A DNA stretch of 64,000 nt from Blastopirellula sediminis (GTDB lineage Bacteria > Planctomycetota > Planctomycetia > Pirellulales > Pirellulaceae): contig NZ_JAJKFT010000002.1 of NCBI RefSeq assembly GCF_020966755.1, positions 434,001 through 498,000 on the forward strand. Direction: 5' to 3'. The notes beneath the pieces were generated by a model. The model was not told where the DNA came from and did not search any database. It saw nothing but the letters and a program-made list of their open reading frames with translations. Numbering within the stretch: the stretch's first letter is position 1; each line of letters starts with the position of its first letter. Both the position numbers and the translations under genes were made by a program. Below are positions 44,063 through 52,723 of the stretch, in pieces.

Positions 44063-45646
44063 ATGAAACGTCATCTTTCCTGGACGGTAACCTGCGGGCT
44101 TGTGCTCGCAATCGCCAGCACGCAATGTTGGGCGCGCGGCGGCTTTGGCGGCGGCGGCGGCGGATTCCACGGCAGCATGGGTGGCGGCGGCTTCGGCGGC
44201 GGCATGCATGGTGGAATGGGAGGCGGCTTCGGCGGCGGCGGCGGAATGCCTCACGGCGGTAACTTTGGCGGCCTCGGAGGAGGCGGTCTTCCTCACGGCG
44301 GCGATTTCGGCGGCCTGGGTGGCGGCGGAGGCAACTTCGGCGGTCTGGGCGGCGGTGGAGGCAACTTCGGCGGACTGGGCGGCGGTGGTCTCGATCACGG
44401 CGGAAACTTTGGCGGCCTTGGCGCTGGGGGACTTGGCGCCGGCGGTCTGGGCGCTGGAGGTCTCGGCGGCGGTCTCGACCGCGGCAATTTCGGCGGCCTT
44501 GGCGGCGGCGCTGGTCTTGATCGCGGCGGTCTCGGCGCCGGCGCGTTCGGCGGAGCGGCCCCAAGTCGCAGCCAATTGAACAGCTTCCTGGGGCTTCCTT
44601 CCGACGGCGGAATGCATGGCCTCGGCACGAACGTGAATCATTACAGCCACGACGGCAACTACTTTGACGTCAACCACGCGTCGGTCGATGGTCCGCGCGG
44701 CGGCGCTGCCGCCGGAACGACGGTCACCGGCCCGCGCGACAATACGGTTGGTCGCGGCGCTGCCGTTGGTCCTAATGGCGGCGCAGTCGCGGGACGTGGT
44801 TTTGAAGGCGCCGGCGGAGCTGCCGGCGGTCAAGCGGTCGCTCGCGGTCCGCGCGGCGATGTTGCGGCCGGGGGCGCGGTTCGCGGTCCCAACGGCGGAG
44901 TCGCCGCTCGCGGCGCGGTGGTCGGGCCTCATGGCGCGGCGGCCGGTTTCGTCCGCGTTTCTCCGTCCGATCGGTATAGCTGCGCCGTCGGCGTTCGCAC
45001 CAACTTCAATCATTGGGGCGTCTATGGTCCTGGCTGGTACACCAATCATCCTGGCGCCTGGTTCGCCGCGGGTTGGACGGCCGGCTATTGCTGGCGAGCC
45101 GCCACTTGGGGTTCGGTCGACGCATGGATGGGCTACTATCCGGTCGCGCCGATCTACTATGATTATGGGAACACGGTCGTCTATCAGAACGATTCGGTTT
45201 ACGTGAACGGCCAGAGCGTCGGCACGCCGGAACAGTATTACGATTCGGCCAGTACGCTCGCCGAAGATGGCGCTCAGGCCGACGCCTCGTCGGACGGCGA
45301 TTGGATGCCGCTCGGGGTTTTCGCCCTGTCGAAGTCAGGCGAAACGACCTCGGACGTGACGATCCAATTGGCGGTCAACAAACAAGGGATCATCCGCGGC
45401 AACTATACCGACACCACGTCCGGCAAGACGCAAGTGATCCAAGGTTCGGTCGACAAGAAGACGCAGCGCGTTGCGTTCACCGTCGGCGACAATACGAACA
45501 ACGTCGTCGAGACCGGACTCTACAACCTGACCAAGGATGAAGCGCCGGTTCTGATTCACTTCGGCAAGGACAAGACCGAGCAATGGCTCCTCGTTCGCTT
45601 GAAGAAGCCGGACGATTCCAACTCGGAAGATCCCTTGAGCGAATAA
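44063..45646 (+). CDS. Secreted glycine-rich repeat protein
   Basis: A 527-residue exported protein with signal peptide MKRHLSWTVTCGLVLAIAS. Residues ~25-165 are Gly-rich repeats of the type NFGGLGGGG with His and Phe between, low complexity and probably disordered. Residues ~195-300 have a second repeat, RGAAVGPNGGAVAGRG-like units (GPRGGAAAG, GPRGDVAAGG, GPNGGVAARG). The rest includes the Trp/Tyr-rich WYTNHPGAWFAAGWTAGYCW and YYPVAPIYYDYGNTVVYQND found in planctomycete surface proteins, then a beta-rich C-terminal domain of about 130 residues (WMPLGVFALSKSGETTSDVT). Function unknown. The gap to the SnoaL-like gene is 38 bases, so they are probably co-transcribed. Confidence 0.82.
   Translation: MKRHLSWTVTCGLVLAIASTQCWARGGFGGGGGGFHGSMGGGGFGGGMHGGMGGGFGGGGGMPHGGNFGGLGGGGLPHGGDFGGLGGGGGNFGGLGGGGGNFGGLGGGGLDHGGNFGGLGAGGLGAGGLGAGGLGGGLDRGNFGGLGGGAGLDRGGLGAGAFGGAAPSRSQLNSFLGLPSDGGMHGLGTNVNHYSHDGNYFDVNHASVDGPRGGAAAGTTVTGPRDNTVGRGAAVGPNGGAVAGRGFEGAGGAAGGQAVARGPRGDVAAGGAVRGPNGGVAARGAVVGPHGAAAGFVRVSPSDRYSCAVGVRTNFNHWGVYGPGWYTNHPGAWFAAGWTAGYCWRAATWGSVDAWMGYYPVAPIYYDYGNTVVYQNDSVYVNGQSVGTPEQYYDSASTLAEDGAQADASSDGDWMPLGVFALSKSGETTSDVTIQLAVNKQGIIRGNYTDTTSGKTQVIQGSVDKKTQRVAFTVGDNTNNVVETGLYNLTKDEAPVLIHFGKDKTEQWLLVRLKKPDDSNSEDPLSE
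44141..44556 (+). repeat. Glycine-codon repeat tract inside the Gly-rich protein gene
   Basis: GGC-rich imperfect repeats encode NFGGLGGGG and GAGGLG units. They are in frame throughout, with no regular spacer, so they are coding repeats rather than a structural DNA repeat. Confidence 0.8.
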
Positions 45647-45671
45647 TCACGTCGCGCTCATCGAAAACTCA

Positions 45672-45705
45672 CAAATCGGCGATCTCTTCGGAGAGCGCCG
45701 ATTTG
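45672..45705 (+). promoter_or_regulatory. Intercistronic hairpin capped by a UUCG tetraloop
   Basis: CAAATCGGCG (45672-45681) pairs with CGCCGATTTG (45696-45705), and an inner TCTC/GAGA stem closes the loop TTCG, with single A and G facing each other. No T-run follows, so it may stabilise or process the mRNA between the Gly-rich gene and the next, rather than terminate it. Confidence 0.55.
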
Positions 45706-45750
45706 CATTCTCCTCCAAGATTCACTTCTCGATCCTAGAGAGTTCGCAAA

Positions 45751-46410
45751 ATGAAACTGATGTGGTATTCGCTCCCGGTCCTCCTCCTTGCAGGCGTCGC
45801 CTTGGCGCAGCCGGCCGGCTATCCGCCTCCGGGATACGGCTATCCTTACTATGGCGGCGGCTATCACGCTGCGACCGCCGAAGAATCAGCGATGAATGGG
45901 ATGGCGAATCTGACGAGCGCTCAAGGTTCGTACAACCTGCAAACCGCTCAAGCCGCCGTCTATGCGACGCAAGCGCAGAGCCAAGAGATCGCCAATCACC
46001 AGCAATACGCCAACACTTACTTCCAGATGCGTGAGCAGCGCGACGCCTATGAAGCGACGAAGCGCGTTCACCCATCCGAAGAACAGCTGGCCTATCTCGC
46101 CCGCGAAGCGGCGCCGAAACCGCTGACGCCCGACCAGGTCAACGCCGTCAGCGGCCAGGTGAAATGGCCGACCTTGCTGCAATATCCCTCCTTCGAAGCC
46201 GAGCGTCAGGAATTGACCTCGCTGTTGGAAAAGAAGGCGACCAACGGCGACCTCGGTTACCAGGACGTCAATGCGTTTATCCAAACGGCGGACGATATGA
46301 ACGCCAAGTTGAAGAGCGGCATCCAGAAAGTTCCGCCGCAGCAGTATGTCGAAGCGAGCTCCTTCTTGAAGAGCTTACTCTATCAGACCTGCCAGGTTGG
46401 TTTGCAGTAA
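45751..46410 (+). CDS. Secreted helical protein of unknown function
   Basis: I do not recognise this 219-residue protein. It has a signal peptide (MKLMWYSLPVLLLAGVALAQ), then a Pro/Gly/Tyr stretch (PAGYPPPGYGYPYYGGGYH) and a long Ala/Gln-rich helical region, TSAQGSYNLQTAQAAVYATQ followed by AQSQEIANHQQYANTYFQMR, likely coiled coil. The last ~100 residues contain LTPDQVNAVSGQVKWPTLLQ and SFEAERQELTSLLEKK, a pattern I have seen in planctomycete exported proteins without known function. It lies between the Gly-rich and HEAT proteins in a presumed operon. Confidence 0.75.
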   Translation: MKLMWYSLPVLLLAGVALAQPAGYPPPGYGYPYYGGGYHAATAEESAMNGMANLTSAQGSYNLQTAQAAVYATQAQSQEIANHQQYANTYFQMREQRDAYEATKRVHPSEEQLAYLAREAAPKPLTPDQVNAVSGQVKWPTLLQYPSFEAERQELTSLLEKKATNGDLGYQDVNAFIQTADDMNAKLKSGIQKVPPQQYVEASSFLKSLLYQTCQVGLQ

Positions 46411-46443
46411 TTCATCGACGCCCTCATCCCAGAGATTTCAACC

Positions 46444-48090
46444 ATGCGTATTTCTTTCCCCCGCTTTCTGGCGTCGATCGCGATAACCGCGTCGCTGGCG
46501 TTTGCCGGCACGGCCTATTGCGCTCCGTCAACGGTCGAACAATCGATCGCAGCGCTCTCGTCGACCGACGAAGAGACGCAGATTTCCGCCATTAGCCAGT
46601 TGGGCGTTGCCGGCAATACCGCCGCCGTCGCTCCGCTGACCAAACAACTCATGTCGACGTCCCCGCTGATTCGCGCTCACGCGGCTCATGCCCTGGGAGC
46701 GATCGGCCACGACGCCGCGCCGGCCGTCGACGAACTCGTCAAACTGGTCGGCGATGCCGATCCGCTCGTTCGCCGTCAGGCGATCGACGCGCTGCAAGCG
46801 ATTCATCCTGATCGCCAAAAAGTGATTGGTCTGTTCGCCACTTTGCTCAGCGACTCCGATCCGGCGGTTCGCCTGCGGGTGATGCACGCGATTTCCGACG
46901 CCGGCAAAGCGGCTGTTCCCGGTTTGTCCGCAGCGCTGAAGAATGAAAAGGCGGCCTTCTGGGCTTGCTTGATCTTGCGTGAGATGGGACCGGAAGCGAG
47001 CGAAGCGGCCCCGGCCCTGACCGCGCTACTATCCGAAGCGCCGATCGAAACGCAGCGCGAAGCGATTTTGGCTCTAGCCGCGATGCCAGAAGCCGCGGAA
47101 AAATCAATCCCCGCGATCTCGAAGTGCCTGGATGCCGACCATTTGAAACTTGCTTCGACTTTCGCTTTGGGTCGGATCGGCAAGATTCCGCCGGAAGCCA
47201 GCGAACGAGTCATGGCCAACGTCAACAGCCCGGATCCGCTCCTCGGCCTGATGAGCCGCTGGGCTTTGGCGCGTGCCAATCCGACGGACGAACCGTTGCA
47301 GAAAGACGTGGTCGAGCGGTTGGCCAAGGGAGTCGCTAGCGAAAACGGCTGGATTCGCTCTGCGTCGGCTCAGGCCCTGATCTCGCTGCACGCGAAGCCG
47401 GACTTGGTGATCGCCGAACTGCACAAGACGCTCCCTGGCGCCGATCCGGCGATTCTCGGCGATGCGATCCAAGTGCTGGCCAGCCTTGGTCCGGAAGCGA
47501 TTCCGCACCTGACGGCGGCCCTGAAGAATCCGCAACTCCGTCAACCGGTCGCGGCGATTCTCGGCGAAATGGGCGCCAAAGCGGCCCCGGCTGTGCCAGC
47601 GCTGATCGGTCTGATCGACGACGAGAATCCGCGTACCGCCAACGCCGCGATCTTGGCGATCGGCAAGATTGGTCCGGCCGCCAAAGAGGCGGTGCCGCGT
47701 TTGACGAAAGCGCTCGAAGAAGGGGAAGGGCAGACGCCTCATGATGCGGCGCTGGCCCTCGGCCAAATCGGCCCCGACGCCAAAACGGCCGAGCCGGCCC
47801 TGACGAAAGCGATGACCAGCAGCGAAGACGTGACGCTTCGCGTATTGTCCGCTTGGGCGCTGCTGAAGATCGACGGCAAGTCGGCGGCGGAGAAAATCTT
47901 GCCGGAGCTGACGGCGGCGATCAAAGCGAAAGCCCCGCTCGCTCGCAAAGGCGCCGCAGAGTTGCTCGGCCAATTGGGAGCCGCCGCGAAAGAAGCGGCG
48001 CCAGGCCTAAAAGGTCTGTTACAGGATGACGACGCGGCGGTTCGCGACGCGGCCGCACAAGCGCTGCAATCGATCGACGGCGAAAAGTAA
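46444..48090 (+). CDS. Exported HEAT-repeat protein
   Basis: A 548-residue protein with signal peptide (MRISFPRFLASIAITASLAF) and then HEAT/PBS-lyase repeats to the end. About sixteen units of ~30-37 residues are visible, for example SPLIRAHAAHALGAIGHDAA, PAVPALIGLIDDENPRTANA and APGLKGLLQDDDAAVRDAAA. Such solenoids bind proteins and have no catalytic site. It is the last gene of the secreted-protein run and is followed by a strong terminator. It may serve as a scaffold for its neighbours; inference from position only. Confidence 0.9.
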   Translation: MRISFPRFLASIAITASLAFAGTAYCAPSTVEQSIAALSSTDEETQISAISQLGVAGNTAAVAPLTKQLMSTSPLIRAHAAHALGAIGHDAAPAVDELVKLVGDADPLVRRQAIDALQAIHPDRQKVIGLFATLLSDSDPAVRLRVMHAISDAGKAAVPGLSAALKNEKAAFWACLILREMGPEASEAAPALTALLSEAPIETQREAILALAAMPEAAEKSIPAISKCLDADHLKLASTFALGRIGKIPPEASERVMANVNSPDPLLGLMSRWALARANPTDEPLQKDVVERLAKGVASENGWIRSASAQALISLHAKPDLVIAELHKTLPGADPAILGDAIQVLASLGPEAIPHLTAALKNPQLRQPVAAILGEMGAKAAPAVPALIGLIDDENPRTANAAILAIGKIGPAAKEAVPRLTKALEEGEGQTPHDAALALGQIGPDAKTAEPALTKAMTSSEDVTLRVLSAWALLKIDGKSAAEKILPELTAAIKAKAPLARKGAAELLGQLGAAAKEAAPGLKGLLQDDDAAVRDAAAQALQSIDGEK

Positions 48091-48116
48091 CATCATCACT
48101 CGCTGATGAAAAAACA

Positions 48117-48154
48117 AAAGCCGCAGTCCTTCCTGACAGACTGCGGCTTTTTTT
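48117..48154 (+). terminator. Intrinsic terminator after the HEAT-repeat gene
   Basis: AAAGCCGCAGTC (48117-48128) and GACTGCGGCTTT (48139-48150) form a perfect 12-pair stem with a ten-base loop, followed by TTTT. It separates the secreted-protein run from the SWIM/MoxR module. Confidence 0.93.
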
Positions 48155-48284
48155 CTGCGCGAATCGAATTCAAAAATTTCAATCAATCTCCACGTTCGCA
48201 ACTTGAAAGTCACTTCCCCCCCGGCAACAATGCGGCGGTCCCGGATGGACGGTCTCCTCTAGTCAATGCGTGGGATGGATTTTC

Positions 48285-49727
48285 ATGATTTCGATTGACG
48301 CCGACTTCGTCGCTGCCGCAGCGCCGAACGCCGCAGCCGCCGCCAATGGTCGCGGTCTCGTCCTGAAAAATAAGTTCGTCAAACTGCATCAGTCGGACGA
48401 CGAAACGTTGTTGTTCGGCGAATGCCAGGGAAGCGGGAAGACGCCGTATCTCTGCTCGGCCGACTTCACCAATCCCGAAACGGTCACCTATCGCTGCAGC
48501 TGTCCCAGCCGGCAGTTTCCCTGCAAGCATTCGCTCGGACTTCTCTACGCCTATGTCGAAGGGAAAAAGTTCACCGAAGCCGAAGTCCCCGCGGCGATCG
48601 CCGACAAGCGGGAGAAAGCGGCGGTGCGAGCCGAGAAGAAGAAGGCGGACGCCGACAAACCACGGACCGTCAACAAATCGGCCCTCTCCAAAAAGATCAA
48701 AGCGCAGCTCGCAGGGCTCGACCTGCTCGAAAAGCTGACGCACGATCTGGTGAAGCTCGGCATCGGCAATATGAACGCCAAGTCGGCGGCCGAAATCGAG
48801 AAACAAGCCAAGCAACTAGGCAACGCCTATCTCCCCGGCGCCCAATCGGCCCTGCACAGCTACACGAAGCTCTTCGCTGACCACGACGAGGACAAGAGCT
48901 CCACCCAGCGCGAGTCGGTTTACAGCGAAGCGCTCGATCAATTGGGACGGCTCAGCTCACTGGTTAAGCAAGGACGCGCCTACCTGGAAAAGCGTCTGGC
49001 TGACCCCGAACTCGCCCCCGAAACCGAGTCGAGCATCGCCGCGTGGCTGGGACATGCGTGGCAATTGCGCGAGCTGAAAGATGCCGGACTGGTTCAGGAA
49101 AACGTCGAACTCGTGCAGCTCGCCTTCAATGCGTATGACGACGTCGCACGACGCGAGTACGTTGATACCGGCATCTGGATGAACCTCAGCAACGGCGCGA
49201 TTCAACTGACGCAAACGTTCCGTCCCTACAAAGCGGCGAAGCATATCAAAGCGGAAGACAGCTTCTTTCAGGTCGCGTCGGTCAGCGAACTTTGCGTTTA
49301 TCCCGGCGACGTTAACCCGCGAATTCGCTGGGAAGGGATGACGATGCGGCCGTTGGACAAGAAGGACTTCAAGAAAGTCCAAAGCTGCGGTCACGCCAGC
49401 TTTACCGACGTCATCAAACAGGTCAAAACGCAGCTGAAGAATCCGCTCGCCGACAAGCTGCCGATTTACGCTTTGAACTACGCCCAGATCGGCATGGTGG
49501 GAGATCAGTACGTCGCGGAAGACGCCAAAGGAGAGCGTCTGGTGCTGACCGAAACAGGCCTCGACGAAGAGCCAAAGACCTGCAATTTGCTGGCGCTGCT
49601 CCCGTCCGACTTGCTGAAAAAGCAAACGCTGATCGCACGGTTCCGGCACGACCTCGATACCGGCAAGCTGCAGATCAAACCGTTGTCGATCGTCACGGCC
49701 GACGCGATCCACCGTCTCACCTTCTAA
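48285..49727 (+). CDS. SWIM zinc-finger protein, YehQ-like (first gene of the MoxR-VWA module)
   Basis: A 480-residue cytoplasmic protein. ATG 48285 (MISIDADFVAAAA) is preferred over GTG 48270. The SWIM zinc finger CxCx6CxH is C71-S-C73...C80-K-H82 in YRCSCPSRQFPCKHSLGL. A basic stretch (KREKAAVRAEKKKADADKPR-like) and a long helical region with LDLLEKLTHDLVKLGIGNMN follow; the C-terminal ~200 residues are mixed (WEGMTMRPLDKKDFKKVQ). SWIM fingers bind DNA or protein. This protein family travels with MoxR-type ATPases and VWA proteins, as E. coli YehQ does with YehL and YehP. The next gene begins 37 bases on. Confidence 0.85.
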   Translation: MISIDADFVAAAAPNAAAAANGRGLVLKNKFVKLHQSDDETLLFGECQGSGKTPYLCSADFTNPETVTYRCSCPSRQFPCKHSLGLLYAYVEGKKFTEAEVPAAIADKREKAAVRAEKKKADADKPRTVNKSALSKKIKAQLAGLDLLEKLTHDLVKLGIGNMNAKSAAEIEKQAKQLGNAYLPGAQSALHSYTKLFADHDEDKSSTQRESVYSEALDQLGRLSSLVKQGRAYLEKRLADPELAPETESSIAAWLGHAWQLRELKDAGLVQENVELVQLAFNAYDDVARREYVDTGIWMNLSNGAIQLTQTFRPYKAAKHIKAEDSFFQVASVSELCVYPGDVNPRIRWEGMTMRPLDKKDFKKVQSCGHASFTDVIKQVKTQLKNPLADKLPIYALNYAQIGMVGDQYVAEDAKGERLVLTETGLDEEPKTCNLLALLPSDLLKKQTLIARFRHDLDTGKLQIKPLSIVTADAIHRLTF

Positions 49728-49764
49728 CTTCGTCTTTTCTCGCTTCGGCTGAAGGAGTCTTCCG

Positions 49765-51561
49765 ATGAGCATTCCCGTGCTGACCCAGGTCTACGACGAA
49801 GTCCGACGGTTGTCGATCGCCGGCAGCAGCGTCGCGTGCGGCGACTTTCGTCTGAAAAAGCTCGTACCGCCGCTCCAAAAGGCAGGCGAAAAGGCCCCGG
49901 TCTTCGCCAAGGTGGCCGAAGCGGTCAACAACGTCGTGGAAAGTAACGAAAAAACCGCGCCAGAGGCGCTGCTCAGCCTCAGCACGCTGATTAACGCGAT
50001 CCTCTACACGCAAGGGGCGACTGGCGCCGAAGGGAAACTGGCGCCGATCGAGCGCGTCGGCGAGGGGATCACACCGAAACGTTCCCCGGCCAGTCTGCTG
50101 AAGTCGGTCGCGACCGCGCTGACCAGTACCGGTTCCGGTCGGTTGGAAGTAATTCGGGAATCGCTCGAGCGAAACCCGTTTCCCGATCCGCGCCTGTTGG
50201 GTCCCGCAATCGCGGCGCTCGACGGCTCGTATCACGAGGTTTGCGATTTCGTCGAAGCGAACGTATTGGCGCAGTACGGCAAGTCGATCGTGCCGATGAT
50301 CGTCGAGAAGTTCGATCAAAAGGGTGGGGCAGGGGACGCGCGGCGGTTATCGCTCCTCTATCGCGTCGATCCCAAAGGCGCCGACAAGTATGTCCGCAAC
50401 GCCCTGAAAGAAGGCTCCAAAGAGGTCAAAGTGGTCGCGATCGCCAAGCTCCGCGATCCGAGCGACGTCCCCTTCTTGATCGAGCAATCGTCCGCCAAAG
50501 CGGCCGACGTTCGCGAGGCCGCCTATTTGGCCCTCGCCGAAATCAACTCGAAGGAAGCCGCTACCGCGCTCGCTGAAGGAATCCAAAAGCCGCGCAATTT
50601 GCAAGCGCTAAAAGCGGCCCGTCAAGGGAAGCATCCCCTCGTCGTCGCCGCCCTTCATTCGGAAACGCGGACGGCTCTCGCCGAATACCTGGCGACCAAG
50701 CCGAAAGACAAAAACCTCGCCGCGCGCAGCGCCCGCTTGCATGAGCTGCTCCAGGCCCTGCGAGATCGTAGCGACAAGGATACCGAAGCGCTCCTCATCG
50801 AACTGTTCGAGCAGCGTGCCGCGATTACCAAGTTGGAAGGAACCGGCTCGTACGATTCGATCGTCTTGCTAATCCTTCGCGCCATGGCGACCTCGACCGA
50901 CAAAACGCGCGACTTGGTGATCGCCAACCATGAGTCGCTCGACGAACATGGACTCGACATCGCAGTCGAAGCCGCGATCCGCCAAGAAAAACCGAAACGA
51001 TTCTACGATCTCTTTCATGGCTATCTGATCCCGCCCAAGGATGGCAAGAAGGGGAAAGCGGCGGCAGCGGCCAATGCGAAGGCGGAGGCGGTCTCGAGCA
51101 CGCTGATCAGCCATACGCGGCTCCCGAATCTTCTGTACGACTATCAGCCTGAGATACGGAATGTGGTCGAACTCGATCCGCGTTGGCTCGACCTGGCGAT
51201 CGAGGTCGACGATCTGCCGCTGGCGATTCAGATCGCTCGGCCGAAACACCCCGGCGTTCAGAAGTACCTAGAGGAGAATGTCCAGGCTTTCCTGAAGGGC
51301 AAGACCGAATCGTACGAGATGCTCGAAGCGCTCCAGGCGATGATTCGCATCAATCATCCCAAGGCGGTCGACTGTTTAACCCAGGCGATGCTCAAAAAAG
51401 TGAAGTACGCCGTCAGTTACTACTCCGGAATATTCAGCCGGCTCATCGGAATGCTCACGCCGGCCGACGTTCCGAAGCTGGAAGCCTGCATCGCCAAAAT
51501 GGACGAAGCGGACGCCGACCGCTACATCGTTGCAATCGCCGACCTGAAGAACCGCACCTAA
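49765..51561 (+). CDS. HEAT-like repeat protein of the MoxR-VWA module
   Basis: A 598-residue cytoplasmic protein without a signal peptide, with an AAGGAG site eight bases before the ATG. The N-terminal ~130 residues are helical (LTQVYDEVRRLSIAGSSVAC). Helical repeats follow, clearest at ELVKVVAIAKLRDPS-like VKVVAIAKLRDPSDVPFLIE and DVREAAYLALAEINSKEAAT; more in the C-terminal half (LEALQAMIRINHPKAVDCLT). An insert (KDGKKGKAAAAANAKAEA) lies near residue 430. I cannot assign it to a named family; in related loci in other phyla a protein called DUF5691 takes this place, and it may be a remote relative. Position between the SWIM and ATPase genes suggests an adaptor in the complex. Confidence 0.75.
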   Translation: MSIPVLTQVYDEVRRLSIAGSSVACGDFRLKKLVPPLQKAGEKAPVFAKVAEAVNNVVESNEKTAPEALLSLSTLINAILYTQGATGAEGKLAPIERVGEGITPKRSPASLLKSVATALTSTGSGRLEVIRESLERNPFPDPRLLGPAIAALDGSYHEVCDFVEANVLAQYGKSIVPMIVEKFDQKGGAGDARRLSLLYRVDPKGADKYVRNALKEGSKEVKVVAIAKLRDPSDVPFLIEQSSAKAADVREAAYLALAEINSKEAATALAEGIQKPRNLQALKAARQGKHPLVVAALHSETRTALAEYLATKPKDKNLAARSARLHELLQALRDRSDKDTEALLIELFEQRAAITKLEGTGSYDSIVLLILRAMATSTDKTRDLVIANHESLDEHGLDIAVEAAIRQEKPKRFYDLFHGYLIPPKDGKKGKAAAAANAKAEAVSSTLISHTRLPNLLYDYQPEIRNVVELDPRWLDLAIEVDDLPLAIQIARPKHPGVQKYLEENVQAFLKGKTESYEMLEALQAMIRINHPKAVDCLTQAMLKKVKYAVSYYSGIFSRLIGMLTPADVPKLEACIAKMDEADADRYIVAIADLKNRT

Positions 51562-51601
51562 TCGCACAACTCTCCCAACTTTCGCTTGCAAGGAATCGCC
51601 C

Positions 51602-52723
51602 ATGGCGAAGAAATCGAGTTCCGCCGCCGCCAAACCTTCCTCGGGAGGCGACCTTCGCTCTCCAGCCGAAGAGCTCTACGCTCACGAGATCGAAGCCCTC
51701 ATCGAGCAAGACAAATACGACAAGCCGCCAGGCTGGCGAATGTCGGCTCGGGCTGTTCATACCTATATCTGCGGCGGCAAGGCAGGGAAGCTCGACATCA
51801 CGCCAAAGTACATCGGCTACAACCGTCTGGTCGAGATCGCCATCGCAACGCTGGTGACCGACCGCGCGCTGCTGTTGATCGGCGAACCAGGGACCGCGAA
51901 GAGCTGGCTCTCGGAACACTTGGCCGCGGCGATCAACGGCGACTCGACCAAAGTGGTGCAGGGAACCGCCGGCACGACCGAAGAGCAGATTCGTTATACC
52001 TGGAACTACGCGATGTTGATCGCCCGTGGTCCCAGTCATGAAGCCCTCATCAAAAGCCCGGTGCTGCGAGCGATGGAGTCCGGCTCACTCGCGCGGTTCG
52101 AGGAAATTTCCCGCTGCGCCTCCGAAGTGCAAGACGCGATGATCTCGCTCCTCTCGGAAAAGCGGGTTTCGATTCCGGAACTCGCGACCGAAGTGCCGGC
52201 CCAAAAGGGATTCTCGGTCATCGCGACCGCCAACACCCGCGACCGCGGCGTCAACGACATGTCGGCCGCCCTCAAACGACGCTTCAACATTATCGTGTTG
52301 CCGACGCCGAGCACGATCGAAACCGAGATCGAAATCGTCGGCAAACGGGTCGCCGAACTCGCCTCCAACCTATCACTCAAGTCGGACCTCCCCTCCGAAG
52401 ATGCGATCGAGCAGGTCGTCACGATCTTCCGCGAACTTCGCACTGGCCAAACGCTCGACGGCAAGAACAAACTGAAGTCTCCTTCCGGCGTCCTTTCGAC
52501 CGCCGAGGCGATCTCGGTGCTCGCCAACAGCATGGCTCTGTCGGCTAGCTTCGGCAGCGGGTCCGTTTCGGCCGAAGATGTCGCCGCCGGTCTGCAAGGC
52601 GCCGTCGTCAAGGACGAAGAGAAGGACAAGGTCGCGTGGCAAGAGTATTTGACCAACGTCTTGAAGAAGCGGGGCTCCGCTTGGCGTCCGTTGTTCAACG
52701 CCTGTTCGGAGCATAACGGTTGA
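51602..52723 (+). CDS. MoxR-family AAA+ ATPase, YehL-like
   Basis: A 373-residue AAA+ ATPase. Walker A is GEPGTAKS at 94-101; the Walker B region reads LARFEEISRCASEVQDAMIS with Glu167-Glu168, the MoxR pattern with Phe-Glu-Glu in place of Leu-Asp-Glu. Sensor 1 lies in FSVIATANTRDRGVNDMSAA and the arginine-finger segment in LKRRFNIIVLPTPS. Sensor 2/lid helices follow (LKSPSGVLSTAEAISVLANS). MoxR ATPases act as chaperones together with VWA partners. An AAGGA site precedes the start. Its stop overlaps the next start (TTGA), a sign of coupled translation with the DUF5682 protein. Confidence 0.93.
   Translation: MAKKSSSAAAKPSSGGDLRSPAEELYAHEIEALIEQDKYDKPPGWRMSARAVHTYICGGKAGKLDITPKYIGYNRLVEIAIATLVTDRALLLIGEPGTAKSWLSEHLAAAINGDSTKVVQGTAGTTEEQIRYTWNYAMLIARGPSHEALIKSPVLRAMESGSLARFEEISRCASEVQDAMISLLSEKRVSIPELATEVPAQKGFSVIATANTRDRGVNDMSAALKRRFNIIVLPTPSTIETEIEIVGKRVAELASNLSLKSDLPSEDAIEQVVTIFRELRTGQTLDGKNKLKSPSGVLSTAEAISVLANSMALSASFGSGSVSAEDVAAGLQGAVVKDEEKDKVAWQEYLTNVLKKRGSAWRPLFNACSEHNG
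52708..52711 (+). promoter_or_regulatory. Ribosome-binding site for the TTG start of the DUF5682 gene
   Basis: GGAG lies eight bases before TTG 52720, inside the end of the ATPase gene. It supports the unusual start codon. Confidence 0.55.

Noticed and set aside
44141-44556. CRISPR-like or structural tandem repeat
   Set aside because: The repeats are in frame, of uneven length and encode Gly-rich protein; there are no spacers.
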